DNA of 64,000 nt from Candidatus Saccharimonadota bacterium (GTDB taxonomy: Bacteria > Patescibacteriota > Saccharimonadia > Saccharimonadales > Saccharimonadaceae), in assembly GCA_017510075.1 (NCBI GenBank), contig JAFWNY010000018.1:1-64000 (forward strand), written 5' to 3'. The notes under the pieces were generated by a model that saw nothing but the letters and a program-made list of their open reading frames with translations, was not told the origin of the DNA and searched no databases. Below, piece after piece: positions 27,177 to 36,505 of this stretch. How positions within the stretch are numbered: the stretch's first letter is position 1; every line of letters begins with the position of its first letter. The position numbers and the translations under genes were made by a program.

Positions 27177-27240
27177 CTCACCCCCTCGAAATAAGCGCCT
27201 AGCCAAACTCCGACTCCACCCCTGTTAAACGGTATCATTC

Positions 27241-28437
27241 TCATAATTTCTTCGCTTTATCCATCTGTGGATCTTTCATCGCATTGATATCATCATACGA
27301 CCTTTCCACCTCCACATCTGGCGTAATCCCCTCACCGTTAATTGATCTCCCCTCTGGTGTATACCATGCAGCAGTCGTCACTTTCAGTTTAGTCCCACCA
27401 GACAAATTAAACAACTCCTGTACCACACCTTTCCCGTAAGTCGCTTCGCCTAACACCGTCGCTTTATCATAATCTTGTAGCGCCCCCGCCACAATCTCGC
27501 TCGCCGATGCCGTCGAACCATTCACCAATACCACCGTCTTCATATCCTTCAAAACCGCTTTGCCAGAATACGCCGAAGTCACTACGTCATCTGCCGACTT
27601 TGATTTCTGTATCAAAATCGGCTCACCATCAATCCACAAACTCAGCAAATCTTTCGCCGCACTTACATACCCCCCACCATTACCCCTGAGATCCAAAATC
27701 ACCTTCTTCACCCCCTTACCGGCAAACTCCTTGGCAAATCCTTGTATCATCGTCCCGGTATCATTATCGAATCGCGTCACCGTCACAATCGCCGTCGATC
27801 CATCATATTCAACATACGCCGACACATTATTAATAGTCTCACGTTTCATCGTAAATGATTTCTCTTCCCCATCACGCACCACCGTTACTGTTACCTCAGT
27901 GCCACTCTCACCCCGCACTTTTTTAGAAATCTCCTCAGTGGACAAATTATACACTTCTTCCCCATCGACCTTATACAAAATATCACCAGCCAAAATCCCC
28001 GCCTTGCGAGCCGGATTATCTGGCAAAGTACGAAGCACTCTCACATAACCATCACGTAATCCCATCTCCACGCCAATACCAGACCCCACATTACCATGCA
28101 AATCATCGTCAAATTCCGCTGCTTCCTCCGCATCCATATATACAGTATACTTATCCCCTAGCGAATCTACTAATCCTTTCTTCGCCCCTTCCACCACTTC
28201 ATCAACCACTACTTCGCCGTTGTATGTACTGGCGAGCTTATTATATACCTCATCTAGCGAAGACCAGTCAACATTTGAATTATGCCCCGTACCTAACCCC
28301 AAATAAGGCGCCATCCCGCCAAACCAAGAATTCCAATTAGCGCCAATCACCACCCCCACAACCGCACATACCGCCGATATTATAATCGCGCTACCAAGAT
28401 TAACCTTTCTAACTTTCCACTCAACTTTTTCTTCCAT
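27241..28437 (-). CDS. ctpA: C-terminal processing peptidase (S41 family)
   Basis: A 398-residue secreted or anchored serine protease. A hydrophobic helix lies at ~14-35. A PDZ domain follows at ~115-195 (GIGVEMGLRDGYVRV, LAGDILYKVDGEEV). The S41 core holds DLRGNGGGYV, the nucleophile in GSTASASEIVAGALQD, and the general-base Lys in GEATYGKGVVQ. It trims C-termini of exported proteins. It follows the PcsB-like hydrolase; in several bacteria Ctp proteases regulate peptidoglycan hydrolases. TAAAAT is 6 nt before the ATG (leaderless). Confidence 0.95.
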   Translation of the reverse strand: MEEKVEWKVRKVNLGSAIIISAVCAVVGVVIGANWNSWFGGMAPYLGLGTGHNSNVDWSSLDEVYNKLASTYNGEVVVDEVVEGAKKGLVDSLGDKYTVYMDAEEAAEFDDDLHGNVGSGIGVEMGLRDGYVRVLRTLPDNPARKAGILAGDILYKVDGEEVYNLSTEEISKKVRGESGTEVTVTVVRDGEEKSFTMKRETINNVSAYVEYDGSTAIVTVTRFDNDTGTMIQGFAKEFAGKGVKKVILDLRGNGGGYVSAAKDLLSLWIDGEPILIQKSKSADDVVTSAYSGKAVLKDMKTVVLVNGSTASASEIVAGALQDYDKATVLGEATYGKGVVQELFNLSGGTKLKVTTAAWYTPEGRSINGEGITPDVEVERSYDDINAMKDPQMDKAKKL

Positions 28438-28443
28438 AATACT

Positions 28444-28449
28444 ATTTTA
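28444..28449 (-). promoter_or_regulatory. -10 box of ctpA
   Basis: TAAAAT in the context TTTTGTGG, 6 nt before the ATG. Confidence 0.6.
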
Positions 28450-28459
28450 CCACAAAATC

Positions 28460-29635
28460 CTAATCAAAGTGAATATAGTTATACCTACCTGCCTCACTAG
28501 CCGAAATTTTACGTGCACCAAAGTCACCCACATGGTATGACCCAGTCAATTGCCCCGTAGACCAATAATTATTATACTCCGTCACATTAATAGAACCATC
28601 TTCGTTTACACTTTCCACCCAAAAGACATGTCCATAAGGTCCATCATCCATCTGACCAATCGTCCCCGCAGCAGGTGAATTGTCAACTCTGTAACCAGCC
28701 GCACGCGCTCCAGAATCCCACGAATAAGCATTACCCCAAGCCGGCGCCACACCGTAAGCTTCATATGCCTTCCACCCAGCATAACTTACACATTCACACA
28801 CATACCCACCAATCTTTAGCCAAGAACTCTCACCTACCTGAATCCAAGTAATATGCGAGTCCTGCCCACCGGGACATTCATCCTGCCACGGGTAAGTATT
28901 AGCGCCAGAATAAGCACTACCTTGGAAATATTGCCGATGAGTCTCCTGATATTCCTGTATCGCCGCCTGCTGCGCCAATTGCGCATCCTTTGCTTCCGCT
29001 GCATAAGCCTCCGCATCATTCTCGTATTTTGTCACCAACTCCTGCTGCTCAGTCCTCGCCGTCATTAATTCCTTCTTTGCCACTTGCTGCTGCGACAACA
29101 AATCTTCCACCGCCGCCTTATTGGCCTCTAATTGCGCCTTCATTTCCTTAACCTTGGTCGCCGAAGCACTTATCTGCTCTTTCACCACCTCCTCACGCGC
29201 CGCTTTCTCCGCTAAATCCGAAATAGAGCTCGCCCCAGCCAAAATCTTAATCGGCTCCGCATCTGATTCAAAATGCATCGTCACCAGTAACTCAGCCAAA
29301 GCGTCTTGTTCCTCAGTTAATTTCTTCTCCGCAGCAATAATCTCCGCCTTCAAAGCTTTAATCTGCGCTTCCGTATCCGCAATCTCGGCTTCCTTACTAG
29401 CAATATCCACCGACAACTCATTCACCTTGGCCTGATAAGCATTTGCCGAATTTTCCGCCTCCGCCGCATTCTTATTTGCCTCAGCTTCCTTCGCAGCTGC
29501 CTCCATACATTTCTCACTCTTCTTACATATTTCCGAAACCGCGCCCACATTACTTGACGCCGGCAAAATCCCCACCAAACATACCACGATAACAAATAAA
29601 TTTTTGATCAATTGTTTGTTTTTAAGCATAACCAT
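28460..29635 (-). CDS. Secreted coiled-coil CHAP-domain peptidoglycan hydrolase (PcsB-like)
   Basis: A 391-residue protein with a signal peptide (~8-32). A long Ala/Glu/Lys-rich coiled coil spans ~40-235. The C-terminal CHAP amidase/endopeptidase domain has its catalytic Cys in GGYVCECVSYAGW, His in GPYGHVFWVES and a polar residue in NVTEYNNYW. This is the PcsB architecture, in which FtsEX opens the coiled coil to activate the hydrolase at division. ftsE and ftsX lie directly upstream. TATAAT is 6 nt before the first ATG. Confidence 0.93.
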   Translation of the reverse strand: MVMLKNKQLIKNLFVIVVCLVGILPASSNVGAVSEICKKSEKCMEAAAKEAEANKNAAEAENSANAYQAKVNELSVDIASKEAEIADTEAQIKALKAEIIAAEKKLTEEQDALAELLVTMHFESDAEPIKILAGASSISDLAEKAAREEVVKEQISASATKVKEMKAQLEANKAAVEDLLSQQQVAKKELMTARTEQQELVTKYENDAEAYAAEAKDAQLAQQAAIQEYQETHRQYFQGSAYSGANTYPWQDECPGGQDSHITWIQVGESSWLKIGGYVCECVSYAGWKAYEAYGVAPAWGNAYSWDSGARAAGYRVDNSPAAGTIGQMDDGPYGHVFWVESVNEDGSINVTEYNNYWSTGQLTGSYHVGDFGARKISASEAGRYNYIHFD

Positions 29636-29641
29636 AATACC

Positions 29642-29647
29642 ATTATA
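29642..29647 (-). promoter_or_regulatory. -10 box of the PcsB-like gene
   Basis: TATAAT preceded by GTGC, 6 nt before the ATG; leaderless start. Confidence 0.65.
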
Positions 29648-29673
29648 GCACGCTTCTATATATTGTCAAACAA

Positions 29674-30705
29674 TTATGCCTTGTTCAAATACTTATGCAC
29701 CGCCAACCTTGCCGATATTCTCCCGATCACCACACCAACCGCTATAAATACCAGAAATACTAAAATCAATTGGTTAGATTCCATAATCTCACTGATAGAT
29801 TCTACATTAATTCCGTATCCAGCCAGTTTCGGCGCCAGAAAACTAAATCCAAAATACGAAGCAGTAGCTGCAATCAACCCAGCAATTAGCCCGCATATCT
29901 CAGCCTCAACCAAGAACGGCCCCCTAATAAAACTTTTCTCTGCACCAACCAACTTCATCATATAAATCTCTTCCCGTCGCGAGAAAATCGCCATCCGAAT
30001 TGTCGAGAAAATAATCAAAATCGAAATGATCAAGAATACACCGGCTAGAATAATTCCACCAGTACGCGCAATTCTCGCCCACGAAGTAATCGTCGAAATC
30101 TCCGCCCGGTTCACATCATAAGTTGGCGCCTTATCTTTATCAACAAAGCTCACAAACAACTCATCATTTTCAACAATATTCTTTATACTATCTAGATTAT
30201 CTACATCATTCACTTTTACACGCATTGTAGATTGCATCTTGCCAATCATCAACGCCGACATCTCATCATCCAGCACATTGAGCACTTCGTCGCTATCCGC
30301 ATTTTCCGCCAAAAACTTCGCATACTCCTCTTCAGATGTCGAAGTCTCTACGGATTTGATGTTGCTATCTTTGGAAATAATCTCAGTTAATTCCGCCAAT
30401 ATCTCTTCTGACGTATTCGGCTTAAAGTACACCGTAATGTCAATCTTATCCTTCATCATCTCCGCCGTATTAGTCAAAATCACACTCGCCACCACCGTCA
30501 CAAACAAAATTATCAAAGTGATCGCCATTACAACAGTCGCCGCCGTAGACAGCCAAATATTTCTACCAAAGCTCTTCGTACCATATTTTACAATTCGTAC
30601 TTTTTCACGCACCGGATGACGATTACGATTTCGGCGCATCGTCCTCAAGCTCTTCTTCGAAGCCTTTTTCAATTTCTTCTCTTTGCCCACCTTCTCTGCC
30701 ACCAT
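29674..30705 (-). CDS. ftsX: Cell division protein FtsX
   Basis: A 343-residue permease. The N-terminal ~55 residues are basic and cytoplasmic. Helix 1 (~57-85) is followed by a large external domain (~86-225, with VYFKPNTSEEI) that would bind the PcsB-like hydrolase, then three helices (~235-330). It shares one base with the ftsE stop. With FtsE it couples ATP hydrolysis to cell-wall splitting. Confidence 0.95.
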   Translation of the reverse strand: MVAEKVGKEKKLKKASKKSLRTMRRNRNRHPVREKVRIVKYGTKSFGRNIWLSTAATVVMAITLIILFVTVVASVILTNTAEMMKDKIDITVYFKPNTSEEILAELTEIISKDSNIKSVETSTSEEEYAKFLAENADSDEVLNVLDDEMSALMIGKMQSTMRVKVNDVDNLDSIKNIVENDELFVSFVDKDKAPTYDVNRAEISTITSWARIARTGGIILAGVFLIISILIIFSTIRMAIFSRREEIYMMKLVGAEKSFIRGPFLVEAEICGLIAGLIAATASYFGFSFLAPKLAGYGINVESISEIMESNQLILVFLVFIAVGVVIGRISARLAVHKYLNKA

Positions 30706-31583
30706 TATATTACTCTCCTTTTATTCGCACCACGCTGGACATTCGTACTACGCTGAACCTGCCTCGACGCCGGCGCCTTAGTTCTAGCTGGCTCAGTAGT
30801 GGTACTTCGAGTCGCAACATTAGCCACTGGCCGTGGTTTCAAGGCGTGACCAGGTGTCTGCACTATGCGCACCGGCGCCTTAGGCACGGGACGCTCGCTC
30901 AGCTCATAAATCCCGTTATTCTTCTGATCATTTACAACCTTGCCATCTTTAAGCGTAATTACGCGCTTCTGCAAATTATTCACCACACTTTCATCGTGCG
31001 TCGACACCAGTATCGTCGTCCCAAAATCATTAATCTTCTTGAGCAGAGCAATAATCTCCGCCGTAGTCAATTTATCGAGATTCGCCGTCGGCTCGTCCGC
31101 AATCAAAATCTTCGGCTGCCTCGCCACACTCCTAGCAATCGACACGCGCTGTTGCTGCCCACCCGACAGCTGATCCGGAAATTTCTTTGCCTGATCCAAC
31201 AAATCCACCAGCTCCAGTACCTTCGGCACCGTCTTCCTGATGTCTCTACCGCTCATCCCCGCAATTTCCAATGCAAAAGCCACATTCTCATAAACCGTCC
31301 GGCGCGGCAAAAGCTTAAAGTCCTGAAATACCACGCCTAGCCTACGACGATATCCGGGAATATGTCGCCTCTTCACATAATCCAAGTCAATCCCGCCCAC
31401 AATTATCTTACCTGAATCCGGTATTTCTTCTTTCGTAATCATTTTAATCAAAGATGATTTCCCCGCCCCGGATTTCCCCACCAGAAACACAAACTCATTC
31501 GGCTCAATATGAAGTGAGACCGAATCAAGCGCCGGTGAAGCATCCCCAGCATACTGTTTAGATACCGAATCAAGCAATATCAT
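30705..31583 (-). CDS. ftsE: Cell division ATP-binding protein FtsE
   Basis: A 292-residue ABC ATPase. Walker A is GKSGAGKSS, the Q-loop lies in VVFQDFKLLP, the signature is LSGGQQQRVSIARS, Walker B is ILIADEPTANLD, and the switch His is in VSTHDE. Beyond the ~225-residue core is a ~65-residue Arg/Pro/Thr-rich tail of unknown role. TAAAAT lies 7 nt before the ATG, predicting a leaderless start for the ftsE-ftsX transcript. Confidence 0.96.
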   Translation of the reverse strand: MILLDSVSKQYAGDASPALDSVSLHIEPNEFVFLVGKSGAGKSSLIKMITKEEIPDSGKIIVGGIDLDYVKRRHIPGYRRRLGVVFQDFKLLPRRTVYENVAFALEIAGMSGRDIRKTVPKVLELVDLLDQAKKFPDQLSGGQQQRVSIARSVARQPKILIADEPTANLDKLTTAEIIALLKKINDFGTTILVSTHDESVVNNLQKRVITLKDGKVVNDQKNNGIYELSERPVPKAPVRIVQTPGHALKPRPVANVATRSTTTEPARTKAPASRQVQRSTNVQRGANKRRVI

Positions 31584-31590
31584 ACTTATG

Positions 31591-31596
31591 ATTTTA
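31591..31596 (-). promoter_or_regulatory. -10 box of ftsEX
   Basis: TAAAAT with TATGC before it, 7 nt before the ATG. Confidence 0.55.
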
Positions 31597-31613
31597 GCAT
31601 AAACATTTAAAAT

Positions 31614-34109
31614 TTACAACTTTTCTAGCTTTTCCATAACGTCATCGGTCATTTGCGCAAACTCCAAATGCACCGACACCTTCTTTTTCTTGCTACCATC
31701 CGGCTGGTATATTCCAATTGGCATTATCTCGGCAGCTGCCCCCACATCTTTCAAAACACTCTCGATCTTCTCCACAAGCTCCGCATAAGTATCGTTGGTC
31801 TCTATTGTCAAATCTCGCTTTTCTTTTTCTCTTAAATCGATTTTCTTCTCATTACCTCGCAATCGCAACAACTTATCAAGATCCAGCTCAAATCCCGCCA
31901 AATACGGCAAAAGTTTGAATTCGCTTCGTACAGAATTTTTAAACTCTCCCACCACGCCCACATATTCGCCTTTAACCAAAACCTCCGCAGAGCGCTTCGG
32001 CTCAAACATTTTAGCTTCCGCAATTTCAGCATGCGAAAGCGGCACAAATTCTGCCTCAACATTGAGACTTTTAAGTAACTCAGACGCATACTTCTTGGCT
32101 TTATAATATGCCGTCTCCGTATTTTTACGTTCTGCAAGCACACATCCTATCCTCGTCCCTTCCACCGGCACATTTTCCTCATTCATACCCCATTCTTTAC
32201 GATATACCTTGTTCATTTCAAAAATCGCGAATTTGTCCACCGGCAACTTTTGGTTCATATAGGCTTTCTCAAGCAAACTCGGAACGATCGATTGTCTCAC
32301 ATATTGCAGCTCGGGCGAAATCGAATTTACAATTCTGTATGAGTTGTCCGTATCCTGCCCAGCCTTAGCCAGCAACCTCCCGCTCACAAAACTATAAGTA
32401 AGCACTTCATTCGCCCCCCACCGACTCGTCAAGTCGCGTATCTCATGTTTAAATTCAAACATCTCGTTCCTACTAGCAGTACCATGCAAAGGTAAAACCG
32501 GTTTAATATTATCATATCCCAAGAGTCGTCCCACTTCCTCAATTATATCTTCCTTGATATGAATATCCGTCCTCCACTCAGGAGCAGATATTTCCAGCAC
32601 TTCAGCCCCTGATTCAGTAGAAGCTTTAGAGCCCCGCTCAGACTTAATAGTAACGCCAAATCCCACATTCGTTAAAGTTGTCGCAATCAAATCCTTGCTA
32701 TATTCCGCCCCAAGCAAATCATTTACCTCACTTGTTGTAATTTTTACAACAACCTCTGGAGCTTTCATTGGATACTCATCTACCACCGCAGCTATCCTGA
32801 ATCCATCTGCCAACATCTCGGCACACGCCTCCGCCACCGCAAGAGTTTGATATGGTGGTTGCCCTTTCGTAAATCTCGTGATCGCTTCCGAGAAAATCCC
32901 ATGCGCCATCTGTGTCTTACGCAAATTATATAAGCTAAATGTCGCCGATTCTAATATAATATTCCGCGTATTTTTATCAACTTCTGTCGATTTACCACCC
33001 ATCGCTCCCGCAAGCGCCACCGGCACCTCGCCCGAACAAATCACAATGTCATTTTCGTTCAGTTCGATTTCCTTATCATCAAGCAATGTCAATTTCTCAC
33101 CCGCTCGCGCCAACCGCACTTTAATTTCCACCTCATCTCCGCCCCCCACTGTCACGAACTTATCATAATCAAACGCATGCAGCGGCTGCCCAGTGAGCAG
33201 CATCAAATAATTCGTCGCGTCCACAATCCTGTCCACCGGCCTCATCCCCGACTTGCTAAGCACCGTATCCATCCATGTCAGATACTTCTTCTTCATCTCC
33301 CCGTGCTTCTCTAAAATAATTGCGGTATACCGCTGACAGATGGAGGGGTCTTTGATGTCGATATTCAATGAACCTAAATTTTCTGAATCATAATATGATT
33401 TGGACTTTTGGAAATGTATATTCCTGCCGGACCGGACAGGTTCGTCCCGTAGGGACGGTTCTGCCCGCGTCCCAGCGTATGACATTTTCGAAAGTCCAAG
33501 TCCAGATGAAGAAAAATTAGGTTCATTGAATCTAGCGCCAAGTATCCCCGCCACTTCCCGCGCAAACCCAATTATCCCAAAACAATCCGGCCGATGCGTC
33601 AACGACTTGTTTTCAATTTCCAGCACCAAATCCGACAGCTCAAACACATCCGCAAGTAAATCCCCTGGGGCAGCCACGTCTGGATCAATTTCCACAATCC
33701 CCGAATGGTCATCACCAAAATCCAATTCATCCGCCCCGGCAAGCATTCCACAAGATTCATATCCTTGCATTTTTCGCTTACCAATCACAAACGGTACGTC
33801 TTCATGTACCGACGCCGGCACAACCGCCCCAGGTGCAATCCATACCGCCAGCATCCCCTCACGCACGTTCGGCGCCCCACACACTACCTGAACCAAACGG
33901 TCCCCAACATTTATTTGACAAAGTGTCAAATGTGTGTCAGGAATACGCTCGGCCCGCTCCACTCGCACTATATATATATTATCGTATTTATGGGTTTCAT
34001 CTATCACCCCCTCGACCTCCACCAACCGCGATCCTATCAAGCGGATCAACTCATCATCACTCACTGGCACTTCTACGTATTTTTTCAACCAATTCAGACT
34101 TATTTTCAT
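31614..34109 (-). CDS. pheT: Phenylalanine-tRNA ligase beta subunit with inserted palindrome
   Basis: An 831-residue PheT with the expected domains: an EMAP-like tRNA-binding part (~40-150), B3/B4 editing core (~220-400), B5 and the catalytic-like domain, and a C-terminal anticodon-binding domain (~735-831). Between FAREVAGILGARF and the conserved SICQRY (residues ~193-249) lies extra sequence encoded by a ~170-bp imperfect palindrome. E. coli PheT appears to have only ~30 residues here. The reading frame stays open, so the protein is probably functional. It starts one base after pheS with a GGGAG site. Confidence 0.96.
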   Translation of the reverse strand: MKISLNWLKKYVEVPVSDDELIRLIGSRLVEVEGVIDETHKYDNIYIVRVERAERIPDTHLTLCQINVGDRLVQVVCGAPNVREGMLAVWIAPGAVVPASVHEDVPFVIGKRKMQGYESCGMLAGADELDFGDDHSGIVEIDPDVAAPGDLLADVFELSDLVLEIENKSLTHRPDCFGIIGFAREVAGILGARFNEPNFSSSGLGLSKMSYAGTRAEPSLRDEPVRSGRNIHFQKSKSYYDSENLGSLNIDIKDPSICQRYTAIILEKHGEMKKKYLTWMDTVLSKSGMRPVDRIVDATNYLMLLTGQPLHAFDYDKFVTVGGGDEVEIKVRLARAGEKLTLLDDKEIELNENDIVICSGEVPVALAGAMGGKSTEVDKNTRNIILESATFSLYNLRKTQMAHGIFSEAITRFTKGQPPYQTLAVAEACAEMLADGFRIAAVVDEYPMKAPEVVVKITTSEVNDLLGAEYSKDLIATTLTNVGFGVTIKSERGSKASTESGAEVLEISAPEWRTDIHIKEDIIEEVGRLLGYDNIKPVLPLHGTASRNEMFEFKHEIRDLTSRWGANEVLTYSFVSGRLLAKAGQDTDNSYRIVNSISPELQYVRQSIVPSLLEKAYMNQKLPVDKFAIFEMNKVYRKEWGMNEENVPVEGTRIGCVLAERKNTETAYYKAKKYASELLKSLNVEAEFVPLSHAEIAEAKMFEPKRSAEVLVKGEYVGVVGEFKNSVRSEFKLLPYLAGFELDLDKLLRLRGNEKKIDLREKEKRDLTIETNDTYAELVEKIESVLKDVGAAAEIMPIGIYQPDGSKKKKVSVHLEFAQMTDDVMEKLEKL
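33363..33532. repeat. Palindromic element inside pheT
   Basis: The left arm (from TTCAATGAACCTAA at 33364) and right arm (ending TTAGGTTCATTGAA at 33530) are inverted copies. TTGGACTTT and AAAGTCCAA lie further in, and a GTCCC/GGGAC centre lies near 33450. The arms match over most of their length with small gaps. This resembles the protein-coding palindromic elements of Rickettsia and Wolbachia, which insert in frame. No second copy was found in the window. Confidence 0.8.
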
Positions 34110-34110
34110 A

Positions 34111-35067
34111 TTAAAACTCCCTTAAGAAATTAAGATTGCCCGACTCAAACATCCGTACATCATTTAGCCCATACCTCAGCATCACCAATCTATCAATCCC
34201 CCCGCCCCAGGCAAACCCATGATATTTCTCCGGATCAATCCCTGCCTGTTTAAGCACGTTCGGATGGATCATTCCACATCCAAGCATTTCCAGATAGTCA
34301 CCCTTTTTACCTCCCAAAGATTCCGGCTTCTCAATCATAAACTCTAAGCTCGGCTCCGTAAACGGGAAATACCCTGGCTGCGTCCGGATATTCAACTTCT
34401 GCTCATAGTACTTCTCAAAAAACTCGCGCAAAATCCCCAACATCTGCCCCATACTACAATCTTGCGATACGTACACTCCTTCACATTGATAGAAAGTATG
34501 CTCGTGTGTCGCATCCACATCTTCGTTCCTAAACACCCTTCCTGGCACCACCACTGCCAGCCGCCCCCTCTCTTCTAGCTGCTTCCGATACTTCTTCAAT
34601 ACTCGATGCTGCATCGTCGAAGTATGTGCCGGCGGTATCAGCCCCTCTTCCGTCCGAAACGTATCATATCCATCCCGCGCCGGATGCTCCTTCGGAAAAT
34701 TCAAAGTATCAAACATGTGATACTCATCATCCAGCTGCCTAGATTCCATCACATCGAAACCCATCAGCTGATAAATCTCGACCACCCTATCCATCTCAGC
34801 CATCAAGGGATGGCAAGTCCCCATCTCCGTAGTATAAAACTCCGGCATCTTTTCATTCACGCCCGACCATGCCGTCACATCGATCGGCTGCACTTCCACA
34901 TCAAGCAATGCTTTCTCAGCTGCAGCAATCTTACCCAGCAAATCCTGCCGCTCCAGATTAATCTTCCGCCCAAACTCAGCCCTCTGCTCCACCGGCAAAT
35001 CACGAATCCCCGCCGCCTTAGCATTCAGATCCTTCAATTCTTGTTTTAACTTCTCTATCTCTACCAT
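34111..35067 (-). CDS. pheS: Phenylalanine-tRNA ligase alpha subunit
   Basis: A 318-residue class II synthetase subunit. An N-terminal coiled coil (~1-60) is followed by the catalytic domain: motif 2 in RVFRNEDVDATHEHTFYQCEG, the Phe-pocket stretch FPFTEPSLEF, and motif 3 in GFAWGGGIDRLVMLRYG. The start MVEIEKL was chosen over a longer reading because TATAAT lies only 9 nt before it, leaving a 2-3 nt leader. Operon with pheT. Confidence 0.97.
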   Translation of the reverse strand: MVEIEKLKQELKDLNAKAAGIRDLPVEQRAEFGRKINLERQDLLGKIAAAEKALLDVEVQPIDVTAWSGVNEKMPEFYTTEMGTCHPLMAEMDRVVEIYQLMGFDVMESRQLDDEYHMFDTLNFPKEHPARDGYDTFRTEEGLIPPAHTSTMQHRVLKKYRKQLEERGRLAVVVPGRVFRNEDVDATHEHTFYQCEGVYVSQDCSMGQMLGILREFFEKYYEQKLNIRTQPGYFPFTEPSLEFMIEKPESLGGKKGDYLEMLGCGMIHPNVLKQAGIDPEKYHGFAWGGGIDRLVMLRYGLNDVRMFESGNLNFLREF

Positions 35068-35076
35068 ATATAATAT

Positions 35077-35082
35077 ATTATA
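35077..35082 (-). promoter_or_regulatory. -10 box of pheST
   Basis: TATAAT 9 nt before the pheS ATG; nearly leaderless. Confidence 0.5.
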
Positions 35083-35183
35083 CCTCATTAATGGTATTTT
35101 TTACCAAAAACCCGCCAAAACATCCTATATATTATATAGTAACTAATGCTTTCGTGCAAAAATAACCGCCAAATCACAATCAA

Positions 35184-35420
35184 CTACATAAACGCAATCG
35201 CCAATATCGACGCAATTGCCAGCACAATCAGAATAACCCACACCCAGCCAAATCGACCAGTTTTCTGGAATTCTTTTACATATTCAGACCCTTCCGCAAA
35301 ATCCGGATCCGCATTATCGCTGTCAATATTTACAGTTTCCAGCGCCTTCGCCCTGAGATCAGCATTAATCCTCCGCGAAAGTTCATCATTGTTATTTTCT
35401 TTTTTAACTATTATACCCAT
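35184..35420 (-). CDS. Small single-span membrane protein
   Basis: A 78-residue protein of unknown function. A charged N-terminal part (~1-50) is followed by one C-terminal transmembrane helix (VWVILIVLAIASILAIAF), suggesting a tail-anchored protein. The start MGIIVKK was chosen because a longer reading would begin inside the -10 box; AGGA precedes it. It is divergent from the MIP-channel gene and shares its promoter region. Confidence 0.65.
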   Translation of the reverse strand: MGIIVKKENNNDELSRRINADLRAKALETVNIDSDNADPDFAEGSEYVKEFQKTGRFGWVWVILIVLAIASILAIAFM

Positions 35421-35451
35421 CTTTTTCCTAAATAAATTATTACTTTTTTTC

Positions 35452-35478
35452 ATTATATCACAAAAATCGTGCTATAAT
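35452..35478. promoter_or_regulatory. Back-to-back -10 boxes (small membrane protein / MIP channel)
   Basis: Minus-strand TATAAT (35452-35457) and plus-strand TATAAT (35473-35478) face away from each other with 15 bp between. Each has a GTG extended context. Confidence 0.65.
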
Positions 35479-35507
35479 AATATAAATATAACTTAATGGA
35501 GGTTAAA

Positions 35508-36458
35508 ATGGCGACCAAAAAGTCGAAATCATCGAACAAGTCCAACAAGACTAAATCGACCAAACCCAAAACTGCAGACAAGCCTATCGAGAAAGTAGAG
35601 CTCGAAGCAGTTGACACCACAATAGTAGAAGAAACCGAGACAGTTGAAAAGACCCGGCCGGTTTCCTCCAGCAGCAAGAAATCCTGCCTTAGCGGATTCT
35701 TCGCTCGCAAATACGAAGAGAAAGAGAGCATTCTCACCGTATTCAAAAACCACAAATTCTACGGCGCATTGCTAGGCGAGATTATCGGCACCATGCTAAT
35801 TGCATTGCTTTTATTCTCCCTATCGCTCATGGGCATTGCTAATATTGCTACCTACGGCTTCGCCGTCATAGCAGTACTTATCGCAGTCTACGCCTTTTCG
35901 GGCGCCTGCCTTAATCCAATTGTCACCGTAGGCATGATGGCATCTCGCCGTATGTCGGTTATCCGCGGCATCATGTACATCATCGCCGAAGTCATCGGTG
36001 CCTGGCTCGGCTGGCTCATCTTCAACGCATTCCACCTAGCTGGCGGCGAAACTGCCTACGACATCCCTGCAATGTCAGCAATCGGTGAGGGCGGTTTCTG
36101 GACGGTGGCATTCGTTGAGCTCCTAGGCGCAGCAATTATCGCATTTGCTTTTGCCCGCGCACTCAAGTACAAGCGCAGCGTCTTTACCTTCGCTGCCGTT
36201 ATCGCAGGCGGCATTGCCTTAGCTGTAATTGTAGGATACGTTGTCTCAGCTGCCTTCTTAGGCCTAAATAGCAACTTCATCTTCAACCCAGCCGCAGCTA
36301 TGATGATGCAGATCTTCCCGCAATCAGGCGAAAGCTTCGGCGAAATTCTCGGTGGTATTTGCCAAGCTCTCAGCGCCTACGCAATCATCCCAATGATTGG
36401 TGGCGTTATCGGCTTCTACTTGTCCGATTTCACCGCTAAGCTATCCGGCGAAGAATAA
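35508..36458 (+). CDS. MIP-family channel (aquaporin/glycerol facilitator type)
   Basis: A 316-residue membrane protein. A ~75-residue Lys/Thr/Ser/Glu-rich cytoplasmic N-terminus precedes about six helices. The two half-helix motifs are NPI in ACLNPIVTVG and NPA in FIFNPAAAMMM, so the first NPA is altered. Such channels pass water or small neutral solutes; the substrate cannot be decided. The start follows a GGAGG site. It ends at a bidirectional terminator shared with metG. Confidence 0.85.
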   Translation: MATKKSKSSNKSNKTKSTKPKTADKPIEKVELEAVDTTIVEETETVEKTRPVSSSSKKSCLSGFFARKYEEKESILTVFKNHKFYGALLGEIIGTMLIALLLFSLSLMGIANIATYGFAVIAVLIAVYAFSGACLNPIVTVGMMASRRMSVIRGIMYIIAEVIGAWLGWLIFNAFHLAGGETAYDIPAMSAIGEGGFWTVAFVELLGAAIIAFAFARALKYKRSVFTFAAVIAGGIALAVIVGYVVSAAFLGLNSNFIFNPAAAMMMQIFPQSGESFGEILGGICQALSAYAIIPMIGGVIGFYLSDFTAKLSGEE

Positions 36459-36475
36459 ATTACAGCCGCAATTAA

Positions 36476-36504
36476 ATAATCCCCTTAAATTAAGGGGATT
36501 ATTT
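36476..36504. terminator. Bidirectional terminator (MIP channel / metG)
   Basis: AATAATCCCCTTAA pairs with TTAAGGGGATTATT, followed by a T-run on the plus strand. Confidence 0.9.
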
Positions 36505-36505
36505 T

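Noticed and set aside
30846-31340. Long open frame opposite ftsE
   Set aside because: Composition is Arg/His/Leu-rich nonsense typical of an antisense shadow; ftsE has all ABC motifs.
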